27,913 bases of DNA from DATDRS01 sp035291605 (GTDB lineage: Bacteria > Chloroflexota > Anaerolineae > Anaerolineales > UBA6663): positions 1 to 27,913 of the forward strand of contig DATDRS010000210.1 of the NCBI GenBank assembly GCA_035291605.1, read 5' to 3'. Of the stretch, positions 14,969 through 22,482 are shown in pieces (within the stretch, counting starts at the first letter, position 1; each line of letters begins with the position of its first letter). A program made the translations under genes and the position numbers. The notes beneath the pieces are model-generated. The model did no database searches, was not told the origin of the DNA, and worked only from the letters and a program-made list of their open reading frames with translations.

Positions 14969-16150
14969 CTAAAAGCCTTCGTCCTCTAGCTCACTCGCTC
15001 GCTTCACGGCCTGCTCCCCAAATCGTTCGCGCAGCTTGTCCACCGCCGCTTGCAGGCGCTCCGCCCTGGCTGCATCCGTCTCCCACAGCCCCAACTGGCG
15101 GGAGCGCGGCCCCAACCCGCTCACCCCGACTCCGATCAGCCGCACCGGCTGGCTTGTCTTCCAGATTTGCTCGAAGAGTTTCAGTGCGACCGTGTAAATG
15201 ACATCATCCTGATCCGTCGGCTGCTGCAGCGTAGTCTGGCGCGTGGGCGTGGTGAAATCAGGCCAGCGGATTTTGAGCTTGACGGTCGTCCCACTCAGCC
15301 CCTCCTGCCGCAGGCGGCGGCCCACCTGGTCGGCGAGCGAGCGCAGCGTGCGCCGGAGCAAGACCCCATCGCGTATGTCGCGGACGAACGTCGTCTCCTG
15401 GCTGATGGACTTGGCTTCGCGCGTCGTGACAATAGGGCGGTCGTCCAGGCCGCGCGCATGCCGCGATAGCTCGTGGCCGACCTTGCCGAACCGCCGCGCG
15501 AGGTCAGCCTCCGGCCAGCGGGCAAGGTCCCCCATGGTTTTGATCCCTAGCTCTTCCAGACGGGTGGCGGTCTTCGGCCCCACGCCCCACAGCATCATCA
15601 CGGGCAGCGGCGCGAGAAACTCGACCTCCTGCCCCGATGGCACGACCTGGATGGCGTTCGGCGGCCCGCCGGAGCGCGCAGCCGCCTTGCCCACGTCGGA
15701 GGCGATCTTGGCGACGAGTTTGTTCGCCGCGACGCCGAGCGAGCACGGGAGGCCGAACTCGTCGCGAATCACCTCTTGTAAGCGGCGCGCGATGACCTCG
15801 CCCGGCTCCGAGAGGTCGCTCACGTCCAGGAAGGCCTCGTCAATCGAAATCTGCTCGACGAGCGGGGTGAGGGCGTGCAAGCGCTCCATCACCTGGCGCG
15901 AGACTTCGCCGTAGGCTTTGTGGCGGGCGGGGACGACGATCAGGCTCGGACACAGGCGGACGGCGCGGGACATCGGCATGGCCGAACGCACGCCAAACTT
16001 GCGCGCGGCGTATGAGCAGGAGGACACCACGCCGCGCTCCTCGGGGCGCCCCCCCACGGCAAACGGCTTGCCGCGCAGCGCCGGATCGCGCTGTTCCTCC
16101 ACCGCGCAATAAAACGCATCCAGGTCGAGGTGCAGGACTTTACGAGACAC
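14969..16150 (-). CDS. dinB: DNA polymerase IV (Y-family translesion polymerase)
   Basis: An error-prone DNA polymerase that copies past damaged bases in the cytoplasm. The 393 residues start MSRKVLHLDLDAFYCAVEE; the metal-binding acids are D9 (in HLDLDAF) and D104/E105 in QISIDEAFLD. The thumb (WGVGPKTATRLEELGI) and the little-finger region (KSISQETTF) are present. A likely beta-clamp binding motif QLGLW lies near residue 355 instead of at the extreme C-terminus. The GTG start at 16150 is supported by the strong ribosome binding site GAGGTGA. The gene follows the M48 protease gene by 29 nt and is probably co-transcribed with it. No LexA-type site was recognised. Confidence 0.94.
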   Translation of the reverse strand: MSRKVLHLDLDAFYCAVEEQRDPALRGKPFAVGGRPEERGVVSSCSYAARKFGVRSAMPMSRAVRLCPSLIVVPARHKAYGEVSRQVMERLHALTPLVEQISIDEAFLDVSDLSEPGEVIARRLQEVIRDEFGLPCSLGVAANKLVAKIASDVGKAAARSGGPPNAIQVVPSGQEVEFLAPLPVMMLWGVGPKTATRLEELGIKTMGDLARWPEADLARRFGKVGHELSRHARGLDDRPIVTTREAKSISQETTFVRDIRDGVLLRRTLRSLADQVGRRLRQEGLSGTTVKLKIRWPDFTTPTRQTTLQQPTDQDDVIYTVALKLFEQIWKTSQPVRLIGVGVSGLGPRSRQLGLWETDAARAERLQAAVDKLRERFGEQAVKRASELEDEGF

Positions 16151-16179
16151 GCAGGGGATTCACCTCAGCGGTTCAAAAA

Positions 16180-17013
16180 TCACGCCGGGAGGTTTTCGTT
16201 TACTCGTCCTTGTAACCTCTTGTACTCCCCTGTCGCCGCGTAGCGCTTCAACTCTTCGACGCGCCTGATCATCATCGGATGCGTCGTGAGGAGTTCGGCG
16301 AAGTTGCTCGTCAGGTCGTCGTCCTCGGCGTCTACTCTCTCGTAGGCCAACGCCAGGACCTCGGTGCTGCGCGAGGTCGTGCCGGTCGCCAGGCGCACGA
16401 GGGCCGAGATCGCCTTGTCGAGCCGCCCGCAGGCCAGCAGCCCTGCGCGGTCGGCGGAATACTCGCACGCCCGGTTCCACCACAGGAACGCAAAATGAAG
16501 GATGGCCGAGGCCATGAACGGGCTGGGAATCCCTGCCATCCCCCCGACGAGCGAGTTGAGCCAGGTGTGCCCCAGTCGCACGTGCCCTAACTCGTGCCCG
16601 ACAATGAAGGTCAGCTCGTCCTCATCCATCATTCGCAGGAGCGGGGAATAAACCACGACCGCCTTGGGCGAGGACAGCCCGAAGGTGTACGCGTTGAGCG
16701 CGCGGCTCGGCGCGACGAACACCTGCACTGGCTCGACCTGCAGGCGCGCAATACATTTACGGATCAGCGCCTCCAGCCCCGGCAGGTTCTGAGCGGTGAC
16801 CAACTCGGCCTTCTCGATCAGCTCGTTATGGCGCGCGCGCGTGCCGACGTACGCCGCCGCGACGATCATCGAGATGAAAATGAGGCTGCTGCAGAGCGTG
16901 GCTGTCGCCGTCACCGCAATCACGCCGAGCACGAGCGCAGCGGTACTGAACAGTATCCCGTGCTCAGACGGATAACGGTAAGCCGTCGTGTTGAAGGGAC
17001 GCTGCGCGGCGAT
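16180..17013 (-). CDS. M48-family membrane zinc metalloprotease, probable ATC start
   Basis: An HtpX/Ste24-type membrane peptidase expected to degrade misfolded membrane or nearby proteins. Numbered from 17013, zinc ligands are H140 and H144 in VGHELGHVRLGH and E184 in CEYSADRAG. Two hydrophobic segments lie near residues 20-58 and a further hydrophobic stretch near 160-180. The first conventional start is a GTG at 16932, which has no ribosome binding site and would cut into the first membrane segment. Upstream of it the same frame reads RPFNTTAYRYPSEHGILFST, which looks coding, and AGGAGG stands 6 nt before an ATC at 17013. No ATG, GTG or TTG occurs in between. I therefore place the start at the ATC (277 residues); a base error changing ATG is the alternative. 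dinB follows after 29 nt. Confidence 0.85.
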   Translation of the reverse strand: MAAQRPFNTTAYRYPSEHGILFSTAALVLGVIAVTATATLCSSLIFISMIVAAAYVGTRARHNELIEKAELVTAQNLPGLEALIRKCIARLQVEPVQVFVAPSRALNAYTFGLSSPKAVVVYSPLLRMMDEDELTFIVGHELGHVRLGHTWLNSLVGGMAGIPSPFMASAILHFAFLWWNRACEYSADRAGLLACGRLDKAISALVRLATGTTSRSTEVLALAYERVDAEDDDLTSNFAELLTTHPMMIRRVEELKRYAATGEYKRLQGRVNENLPA

Positions 17014-17024
17014 AGTTCTCCTCC

Positions 17025-17072
17025 TTACGCAGCCGTAGAAATACGGGGGCGACTGCGGCGGCGTTTGGGCAT
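17025..17072 (-). CDS. Possible 15-residue Arg-rich upstream peptide
   Basis: An ATG at 17072 opens a 15-codon frame, MPKRRRSRPRISTAA, that stops at 17025. Its stop codon directly abuts the GGAGGAG of the M48 gene. It might couple translation to the M48 ATC start, but no ribosome binding site for the peptide is evident and a frame this short can occur by chance. Confidence 0.2.
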   Translation of the reverse strand: MPKRRRSRPRISTAA

Positions 17073-17152
17073 GGGGTCAATTCTATCGCCCTGCCCTTAT
17101 TCCCGCCAATTTACCATCCCCTGCCTCCATATCAAGGGGAAGGAGTCAGGGC

Positions 17153-17233
17153 ATGGGTGTCAAAAACGGCAGCTTTGCAATTCACCCGGAGGAAGCCGCC
17201 CGCAACCTGCGTCAGGGATCTGCGTATTGCTAA
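17153..17233 (+). CDS. Small ORF of 26 residues, unknown function
   Basis: The ATG at 17153 is preceded by AAGGAG at 7 nt, one of the better ribosome binding sites in the window. The frame encodes MGVKNGSFAIHPEEAARNLR followed by QGSAYC and a TAA. It lies 27 nt before the small membrane protein gene on the same strand. It could be a small protein or a leader peptide. I recognise no family, and the main evidence is the ribosome binding site and the position. Confidence 0.35.
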   Translation: MGVKNGSFAIHPEEAARNLRQGSAYC

Positions 17234-17260
17234 GATGTGATACTTTACCAGGAGGCTAAA

Positions 17261-17485
17261 ATGACACGCGCAACGCGCAAACTGCACTGGGCCTTGTGGC
17301 CGTTCGTCGCCCTCTGGCGCCTGCTGGCGACCATCGTGGAGATGATTGGCCGGCTGGTGGCGATCCTGATCGGGCTGGTGCTGATGCTTGTCGGCTTTCT
17401 CGTCAGCCTGACGATCGTTGGGGCGATCATCGGCATCCCGCTGTTCATCGTAGGGTTGCTACTGACGCTCAAGGGCATCTTCTAG
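17261..17485 (+). CDS. Small two-helix membrane protein, unknown function
   Basis: A 74-residue protein starting MTRATRKLHWALWPFVALWR, with a basic, tryptophan-rich amphipathic N-terminus. One or two hydrophobic helices follow (about 26-72), rich in Ile/Leu/Val/Gly: IGLVLMLVGFLVSLTIVGAI, then IGIPLFIVGLLLTL. It resembles small inner-membrane proteins of the YqaE/DUF-type class in size and composition, but I cannot assign a family. The ATG at 17261 has AGGAGG 6 nt upstream; an in-frame upstream ATG at 17237 lacks such a site and overlaps a likely -10 (GATACT). A hairpin terminator follows 22 nt after the stop. Confidence 0.75.
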   Translation: MTRATRKLHWALWPFVALWRLLATIVEMIGRLVAILIGLVLMLVGFLVSLTIVGAIIGIPLFIVGLLLTLKGIF

Positions 17486-17507
17486 AGCCGGGCTTGGCCG
17501 GCAAAAC

Positions 17508-17544
17508 ACAAGCCGCCTGGACCCTCACGGTTCCGGCGGCTTGT
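17508..17544. terminator. Bidirectional intrinsic terminator between small membrane protein and tRNA-Glu
   Basis: ACAAGCCGCC (17508-17517) and GGCGGCTTGT (17535-17544) form a perfect 10-bp stem, extended by an inner GGACC/GGTTCC pairing. On the minus strand it is followed by GTTTTGCC and lies just after the tRNA, so it probably ends the tRNA transcript. On the plus strand the tail is CATTTAA, a weaker T-tract. Confidence 0.7.
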
Positions 17545-17555
17545 CATTTAACCAG

Positions 17556-17628
17556 TGCCCCCACGGGGATTCGAACCCCGGTTTTGGCCTTGAGAGGGCC
17601 ACGTCCTGGGCCCCTAGACGATGGGGGC
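17556..17628 (-). tRNA. tRNA-Glu, anticodon CTC
   Basis: The 73-nt minus-strand sequence folds as a standard cloverleaf. The acceptor stem is GCCCCCA with TGGGGGC and discriminator A. The D-arm region CGTCTAGGGGCCCAGGAC is typical of tRNA-Glu. The anticodon stem is TGGCC/GGCCA around loop CTCTCAA with anticodon CTC (reads GAG). The T-arm is GGGGTTCGAATCCCC. The CCA end is not encoded (the next bases are CTGG). GAG would be the favoured Glu codon in a genome this GC-rich. Confidence 0.96.
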
Positions 17629-17648
17629 ATCTAGCGGTCAACGGCGAC

Positions 17649-17678
17649 ATTCTACCATAGCGCGTGCGCGAGCGTCAA
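17649..17678 (-). promoter_or_regulatory. Promoter of tRNA-Glu
   Basis: On the minus strand, -35 TTGACG (17678-17673), an 18-nt spacer and -10 TAGAAT (17654-17649). The start point would lie about 14 nt before the mature tRNA 5' end. Confidence 0.6.
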
Positions 17679-17697
17679 CGGTTTCCATTCTCCTGTG

Positions 17698-17706
17698 TGC
17701 TATAAT
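17698..17706 (+). promoter_or_regulatory. Extended -10 promoter of the radical SAM gene
   Basis: TGC followed by a perfect TATAAT (17701-17706) and no clear -35. It is divergent from the tRNA promoter and would give a leader of about 90 nt before the ATG at 17805. Confidence 0.55.
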
Positions 17707-17804
17707 CTTTTTCAGCCGTCAGGTCTCACTACGGCCTCCATACAACCGGCGTGTTCGTTTGCCCGCCACCAGGGGGTTGTGGTCTTCGTGGTTCGAGAAT
17801 TGCC

Positions 17805-19751
17805 ATGCTCACTCCAGAACAAATCGAGCGCAAACTAGAGCGTCTCCTCCCCGCCGTCGAAAAGCCGGGCCGCTATACAGGCGGCGAGCTCAACTCCGTC
17901 GTCAAGGAGTGGTCGCGAGTCCACACGCGCGTGTGCGTCGCCTTCCCCGACATTTACGACCTGGGCATGTCCAACCTCGGCATTGCCATCCTCTACGACC
18001 TCATTAACCAGCGGCCCGACATGCTTGCCGAGCGCGCCTACTGCCCGTGGACGGACATGGAAGCGGCGATGCGCCGCGAGGGAATCCCGCTCTATTCCCT
18101 GGAGACGAAGCATCCGCTGGCGGAATTCGACATCATCGGCATTTCCCTGCCCTATGAACAGTTGTACTCGAACCTGCTGAATTTCCTCGACCTCGCAGGG
18201 TTGCCGCTTTTGAGCGCCGAGCGTGGCCCCCACCATCCACTCGTCATCTCAGGCGGCCACGCCGCCTACAACCCGGAGCCGGTCGCCGATTTCGTGGATG
18301 CCTTCGTCGTCGGCGAGGGGGAAGAAGTCATCCTTGAGATCATTGCAGCCTATCAAAAATGGAAAGCCGACGGCAGCCGGGACAAGACGCAGCTGCTCAA
18401 GGCGCTGGCCGGTATCTGGGGCGTGTACGTGCCCTCCCTGCACGAAGTCCTCTACAACGAAGATGGCACAGTCGCCGCTACGGTCCCGATCGTTCCGGAA
18501 GCCCCGGCCAGGGTCATCAAGCGCATCGTCCCCGTCCTTCCGCCGCCGCTCACGCGCATGATCGTGCCATACATTGACACGGTGCACAACCGCTATCCTG
18601 TCGAGATCATGCGCGGCTGCACACGCGGTTGCCGTTTTTGTCACGCGGGCATGATCACCCGCCCTGTGCGCGAGCGCAGCGTCGAGCAGATTCTGGAAGC
18701 CATCGAGGAGGGACTGAAGAACACCGGCTTTGAGGAAGTCGCCCTCCTCTCGCTCTCCTCGTCCGACTACGACGACATCCTCGAGCTGGTCCGGCGCGTC
18801 GGCGAGAAGTACCGCGGCCAGCACCTCAATATCTCCCTGCCCTCGCTCCGCATCGAAACCGCGTCGGTCGAGTTGATGGAACTGCTCAAAGACCACAAGC
18901 GCGGCGGGTTCACCTTTGCGCCCGAGGCCGCCACCGACAAGATGCGCGAGATCATCAACAAGCCCGTGCCCACCCAGCAGGTGCTGGACGTGGCCCGGGA
19001 AGTCTTCTCGCGCGGCTGGACGACGATCAAGCTCTATTTCATGATTGGCCACCCCTCCGAGACGCTGGAGGATGTGCAGGCCATCGCCGACCTGTGCAAG
19101 GCCGTGCGCGACGTGGGCCGCCGGGTCATCGGGAACAAGGTCAACGTCCACGCGGGCGTCAGCACCTTCGTCCCCAAGCCGCACACGCCGTTCCAATGGG
19201 TCGCGTGCGACACCATCGAGCAGATCCTCGCCAAGCAGGAGTTGCTCAAGCGCCAACTGCGCGGGCCGGGCCTCAAGTTGAACTGGAACAATCCTTACGA
19301 AACGCAGCTCGAAGCGTGGTTCTCGCGCGGCGACCGGCGGCTGGGCCGGGTCCTGCTCGAAGCGTGGAAGCGCGGCGCGAAGTTCGACGCCTGGCAGGAG
19401 CATTTCAACTACGACGCCTGGCAGCAGGCCTTCGAGGTCTGCGGCCTCGACCCCAAGTTCTACACCCACCGCCCGCGCCTGATTGACGAAACCTTCCCCT
19501 GGGACCACATTGACGTGGCCGTGAAGAAGCAGTTCCTCACCGAGGACTACCTGTGGAGCCTGCGCGGCCAGACCCGCGTGGACTGCCGCGAGCGGTGCTT
19601 CGCCTGCGGCATCCTGCCCAGGTTCACCCACATGCGGCAGAACACCCCCGCCGAGGCGTGGGAATGCCCCGAAGTGAAGCCCAAGCACTTGCGTGGCAAG
19701 CCAACCGTCAAACCGCCGGTAGAGCTGCTAATGCCCGTGGCAGCGGATTGA
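17805..19751 (+). CDS. TIGR03960-type radical SAM protein with N-terminal B12-binding-like domain
   Basis: A 648-residue protein. The N-terminal part (about 35-200) has the fold pattern of cobalamin-binding radical SAM proteins (FPDIYDLGMSNLG, then LVISGGHAAYNPEPVADFVD, then VVGEGEE). The radical SAM cluster motif is C272, C276, C279 in RGCTRGCRFCHAG. Later segments FTFAPEAATDKMR and KLYFMIGHP fit the radical SAM barrel. Near the C-terminus a Cys cluster (DCRERCFACGI) could bind a metal. This is characteristic of the TIGR03960 family, often found next to or fused with a DUF2344 protein; no DUF2344 gene follows here. The reaction is not established for the family, so none is given. I chose the ATG at 17805 over an in-frame GTG at 17751; MLTPEQIERKLERLLPAVEKPGRY... 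is the expected N-terminal start, although the ribosome binding site is weak. A hairpin terminator follows. Confidence 0.9.
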   Translation: MLTPEQIERKLERLLPAVEKPGRYTGGELNSVVKEWSRVHTRVCVAFPDIYDLGMSNLGIAILYDLINQRPDMLAERAYCPWTDMEAAMRREGIPLYSLETKHPLAEFDIIGISLPYEQLYSNLLNFLDLAGLPLLSAERGPHHPLVISGGHAAYNPEPVADFVDAFVVGEGEEVILEIIAAYQKWKADGSRDKTQLLKALAGIWGVYVPSLHEVLYNEDGTVAATVPIVPEAPARVIKRIVPVLPPPLTRMIVPYIDTVHNRYPVEIMRGCTRGCRFCHAGMITRPVRERSVEQILEAIEEGLKNTGFEEVALLSLSSSDYDDILELVRRVGEKYRGQHLNISLPSLRIETASVELMELLKDHKRGGFTFAPEAATDKMREIINKPVPTQQVLDVAREVFSRGWTTIKLYFMIGHPSETLEDVQAIADLCKAVRDVGRRVIGNKVNVHAGVSTFVPKPHTPFQWVACDTIEQILAKQELLKRQLRGPGLKLNWNNPYETQLEAWFSRGDRRLGRVLLEAWKRGAKFDAWQEHFNYDAWQQAFEVCGLDPKFYTHRPRLIDETFPWDHIDVAVKKQFLTEDYLWSLRGQTRVDCRERCFACGILPRFTHMRQNTPAEAWECPEVKPKHLRGKPTVKPPVELLMPVAAD

Positions 19752-19782
19752 CAGCCTCAATCCCTCCTGAAGCATTAAATGC

Positions 19783-19812
19783 AGCCGCCCGTGGAAGTCT
19801 CCACGGGCGGCT
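19783..19812 (+). terminator. Hairpin terminator after the radical SAM gene
   Basis: AGCCGCCCGTGGA and TCCACGGGCGGCT form a perfect 13-bp stem with loop AGTC, 31 nt after the stop codon. The tail ATCATTCACT is not a good T-tract, so termination efficiency is uncertain. Confidence 0.6.
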
Positions 19813-19828
19813 ATCATTCACTATAGGG

Positions 19829-19834
19829 TAAAAT
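19829..19834 (+). promoter_or_regulatory. -10 element for a probably leaderless mRNA
   Basis: TAAAAT (19829-19834) ends 8 nt before the ATG at 19843, so the transcript would begin at or next to the start codon. No ribosome binding site precedes that ATG at a normal distance. The -35 region would fall in the terminator hairpin and is not recognisable. Confidence 0.4.
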
Positions 19835-19842
19835 TGTTCACT

Positions 19843-20889
19843 ATGATCCCTGATCGTCCTGACTTAAACCAAGTCGCGCCCGAAGTGCGGGCTTATGTCG
19901 AAGCGCTGGAAGCCGAAGTCGCGCATCTGAGCCGCACGGTCGAACAGGGCGAGGAGGCTGGCGAGTCGGCGCAGGCCGAACCGTCCCTCGAACCCTCCGA
20001 GCCGCCGACGACACTCAACCTCATCACCATCAGCCGGGAAGGCGTGATCAAGCGCACGCCGCGCCATCTCTACCACCGCCAGCGGCGCGGCGGCATGGGC
20101 ATCTTCGACCTCGAAGCGCGCGAAGAAGACGCGCCCGTGGCGCTGCTCGTGGCCGACGAGGCGCAGAGCCTTGTGGTCCTCACCGACCGCGCGCGGGCCT
20201 TCCGCCTCCCGATAAACGCCCTCCCCGCCTCGCCAGTCCACAGCCGGGGCCAGTCGCTCGGCGCGCTGCTCCCGCTCGATCCTGGGGAAACCCAAGCCGT
20301 GTTCCTATCCCCGCACGACCGCGGTTACCTCGCCATGCTGACGGCCAAGGGCTATGTGCGCGTCACGCCGGCCCACCTTGTCGGCGAAAAGATGACGCCC
20401 GGTCTCACGCTCTTCAAGGCCGAGGAATACGGCGCGCCCGTGGCCGCCTGCTGGACGCCCGGCGACAGCGGTCTCTTCATCGCCACACAGAGAGGTTTGG
20501 CGATTCGCTTCCCCGAAAAGCAGGTCCCGCTCTCAGGCGCGTTGGGCATCCGCCTCGAGACCGGCGACGCGGTCATCGCGCTGCTGTCTGTGCGCCCCGA
20601 CACCGGCGTGTTCCTCCTCGGCTCAGACGGCCGAGGCACGATCCGGCTCATGTCCGGCTTCAACGCAAACAAAGCCCCTGGCGCGGGCGGGAAGATTGCC
20701 TTGAAGACTGACCGGCTCGTCGGCGCAGTCGTCGTGGAAGAGAGCGATGATCTGTTCCTCATCTCCCGCCTGAGCAAAATCATCCGCTTCACAGCGAACG
20801 AGATCCCCGCCAAAGACGGCGTGGTGCAAGGCGTCAACTGCATGACCCTGCGCGCGGATGAGACGGCGGCGGTGTGCGCTAGCCGTTGA
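19843..20889 (+). CDS. Stand-alone GyrA C-terminal beta-pinwheel protein
   Basis: A 348-residue protein that looks like the DNA-wrapping C-terminal domain of gyrase subunit A without the N-terminal breakage-reunion part. After a short Glu/Ala-rich helical N-terminus (about 10-50), repeated GyrA-type blades follow: TLNLITISREGVIKRTP, then RGLAIRFPEKQVPLSG, GRGTIRLMSG and SKIIRFTANEIPAKDGVVQG. A GyrA-box-like sequence QRRGGMG lies at residues 80-86 (canonical QRRGGKG, with K replaced by M). The box is needed in gyrase for wrapping DNA, so this protein probably binds or wraps DNA. There is no catalytic Tyr domain. An upstream in-frame TTG at 19834 would add three residues. It is flanked by a terminator and a new promoter, so it is probably transcribed alone. 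Its relation to the full-length gyrA of the organism cannot be seen here. Confidence 0.85.
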   Translation: MIPDRPDLNQVAPEVRAYVEALEAEVAHLSRTVEQGEEAGESAQAEPSLEPSEPPTTLNLITISREGVIKRTPRHLYHRQRRGGMGIFDLEAREEDAPVALLVADEAQSLVVLTDRARAFRLPINALPASPVHSRGQSLGALLPLDPGETQAVFLSPHDRGYLAMLTAKGYVRVTPAHLVGEKMTPGLTLFKAEEYGAPVAACWTPGDSGLFIATQRGLAIRFPEKQVPLSGALGIRLETGDAVIALLSVRPDTGVFLLGSDGRGTIRLMSGFNANKAPGAGGKIALKTDRLVGAVVVEESDDLFLISRLSKIIRFTANEIPAKDGVVQGVNCMTLRADETAAVCASR

Positions 20890-20980
20890 CCGGCGGCCGA
20901 AGAACTTGCGCGCGGATTGGACGATGAACTGATACGCCTGATTGCGACCAGCGTCGAAATCCTTACGGTTCTTGCCTGGG

Positions 20981-20986
20981 TATAAT
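20981..20986 (+). promoter_or_regulatory. -10 element of the two-component operon
   Basis: A perfect TATAAT 20 nt before the ATG at 21007, in a 100-nt gap. The expected start point (near 20993) lies after the in-frame TTG at 20989, which excludes that codon. No clear -35 was found. Confidence 0.5.
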
Positions 20987-21006
20987 AATTGAGGACCCCT
21001 CGGCTC

Positions 21007-22482
21007 ATGCGCCGTCTAGGCTTCCCTCCCCCTCTCTCCCTCTTCTGGCATTATTTGCTGGCGATGCTGGCGATGGCCGGTATGACGGGCCTTCTCCACT
21101 TGCTACGGAATGTCCTCGACGCCCCCATTGTGGCGCTGCTCTATTTGTTGCCGGTCGGGTTGAGCACGGCGCTGTGGGGATTAGGCCCCGGGGTGGTCGC
21201 TTCGTTCTGCGCTTTCCTGGCCTTCAACTATTTCTTTATCCCGCCTTACTACACGTTCTTCGTCCACCAAACACAGGATTTGCTAGCCCTCGTGGTCTTC
21301 TTCGTCGTGGCCGTCGTCATCAGCCAGTTGGTGGGCCGCGCCCGATCCAGCCTGGCCGAAGCTCAGGCCCGCGAACGCGAAGCCACTCACCTATATGAAC
21401 TGAGCACTGCCCTGGCAGGATTGCGTAATGAAGAGGCCATGGCCCGCATCATCGCCGAACACCTGCACGAAGTTTTCCGAGCCGCATCAGCCGAGGTTGT
21501 GGTCCAACTGGCGCCTCAGGAGACTCGCACCCTTCGTATCCCTCCCGGTCTGGCCATGCCAGCCGAGAAACCCGATTACGTCGTCCCTTTGACGACCGCA
21601 CGCGGCCTGCTGGGCGAACTCCATTTGTGGCGGCACACCCCGCCCTTGAACCAGGCGGAAGAACGACTGTTGCGCACTTTCGCCAGCCAGGGCGCGCTGG
21701 CCTTAGAACGCGCGGTGCTGGCGCAGGCGGAAACGCACGCAAAAGTGTTGGAGGAAAGTGACCGCCTGAAATCCGCGCTGCTGTCCTCAGTGTCACACGA
21801 ACTGCGCACACCGCTGGCGACCATCAAGGCCGCCGTCACCAGCCTGACGGGCGCGGGGGGGGCCTGGGACTCGCTGGCCCGCGATGACCTGCTCGCCGTT
21901 GTGGACGACGAGGTGAATCAGCTCAATCGGCTGGTGGGCAACCTGCTGGATATGTCCCGGATTGAGGCCGGGGCGCTCCAGCTCCAGCGCCAGTGGAATA
22001 TCCTGGCGGAGATCGTCGGGGGGGCGCTGGCGCAGATGCGCCGCGCGGCCGAGCGTCACCGGCTGGAAGTGGATCTGCCCGACGAATTGCCCCTCGCGCC
22101 GGTGGATTACGTGCTCATTGAACAGGTCTTCACCAACCTGCTCAGCAACAGCCTGAAATACGCGCCGCTCGGGACCGTGATTCGGGTGAGCGCGCGGGCG
22201 CAAGACGACGACGCGCTTCACGTCCGGGTGAGCAATCAAGGCCCGCCCGTTCCCGAAGAACACCTCGACCGCATCTTCGATAAGTTCTATCGCGTCACGG
22301 CCGCCGACCGCGTGACCGGGACCGGGTTAGGTCTCTCGATTTGCAAGGGCATTATCGAGGCGCATGGCGGACGCATCTGGGCCGAGAACCTGCCCGATGG
22401 CTTTGCCTTCTACTTTACCCTGCCCCTGCTGTGGGATGGGGCGCCGCCGCCGCGTCTGCCGGTTGAGTCCGAGGCCGTATGA
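21007..22482 (+). CDS. KdpD-like sensor histidine kinase, short form
   Basis: A 491-residue membrane kinase. Residues about 10-105 form the four-helix DUF4118 segment of KdpD (LYLLPVGLSTALWGLGPGV, FNYFFIPPYYTFFV). A short coiled coil follows (AEAQAREREATHLYELS) and then a GAF-like domain (about 130-240). The dimerisation/phosphoacceptor helix carries H264 in SSVSHELRTPLATIKA, then the ATPase domain with N box NLLSNSLKYAP, DRIFDKFYR and GTGLGLSICKG. Full-length KdpD proteins of about 900 residues carry a KdpD domain and a Usp domain before DUF4118; both are absent. The family responds to K+ limitation or turgor. The stop overlaps the start of the response regulator by 4 nt (ATGA), so the pair is translationally coupled. 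The ATG at 21007 has GAGGA 11 nt upstream. Confidence 0.9.
   Translation: MRRLGFPPPLSLFWHYLLAMLAMAGMTGLLHLLRNVLDAPIVALLYLLPVGLSTALWGLGPGVVASFCAFLAFNYFFIPPYYTFFVHQTQDLLALVVFFVVAVVISQLVGRARSSLAEAQAREREATHLYELSTALAGLRNEEAMARIIAEHLHEVFRAASAEVVVQLAPQETRTLRIPPGLAMPAEKPDYVVPLTTARGLLGELHLWRHTPPLNQAEERLLRTFASQGALALERAVLAQAETHAKVLEESDRLKSALLSSVSHELRTPLATIKAAVTSLTGAGGAWDSLARDDLLAVVDDEVNQLNRLVGNLLDMSRIEAGALQLQRQWNILAEIVGGALAQMRRAAERHRLEVDLPDELPLAPVDYVLIEQVFTNLLSNSLKYAPLGTVIRVSARAQDDDALHVRVSNQGPPVPEEHLDRIFDKFYRVTAADRVTGTGLGLSICKGIIEAHGGRIWAENLPDGFAFYFTLPLLWDGAPPPRLPVESEAV

Noticed and set aside
18249..19688. A 479-codon minus-strand frame opposite the radical SAM gene
   Set aside because: Antisense to a gene with an intact CxxxCxxC motif and family architecture; no motifs of its own.
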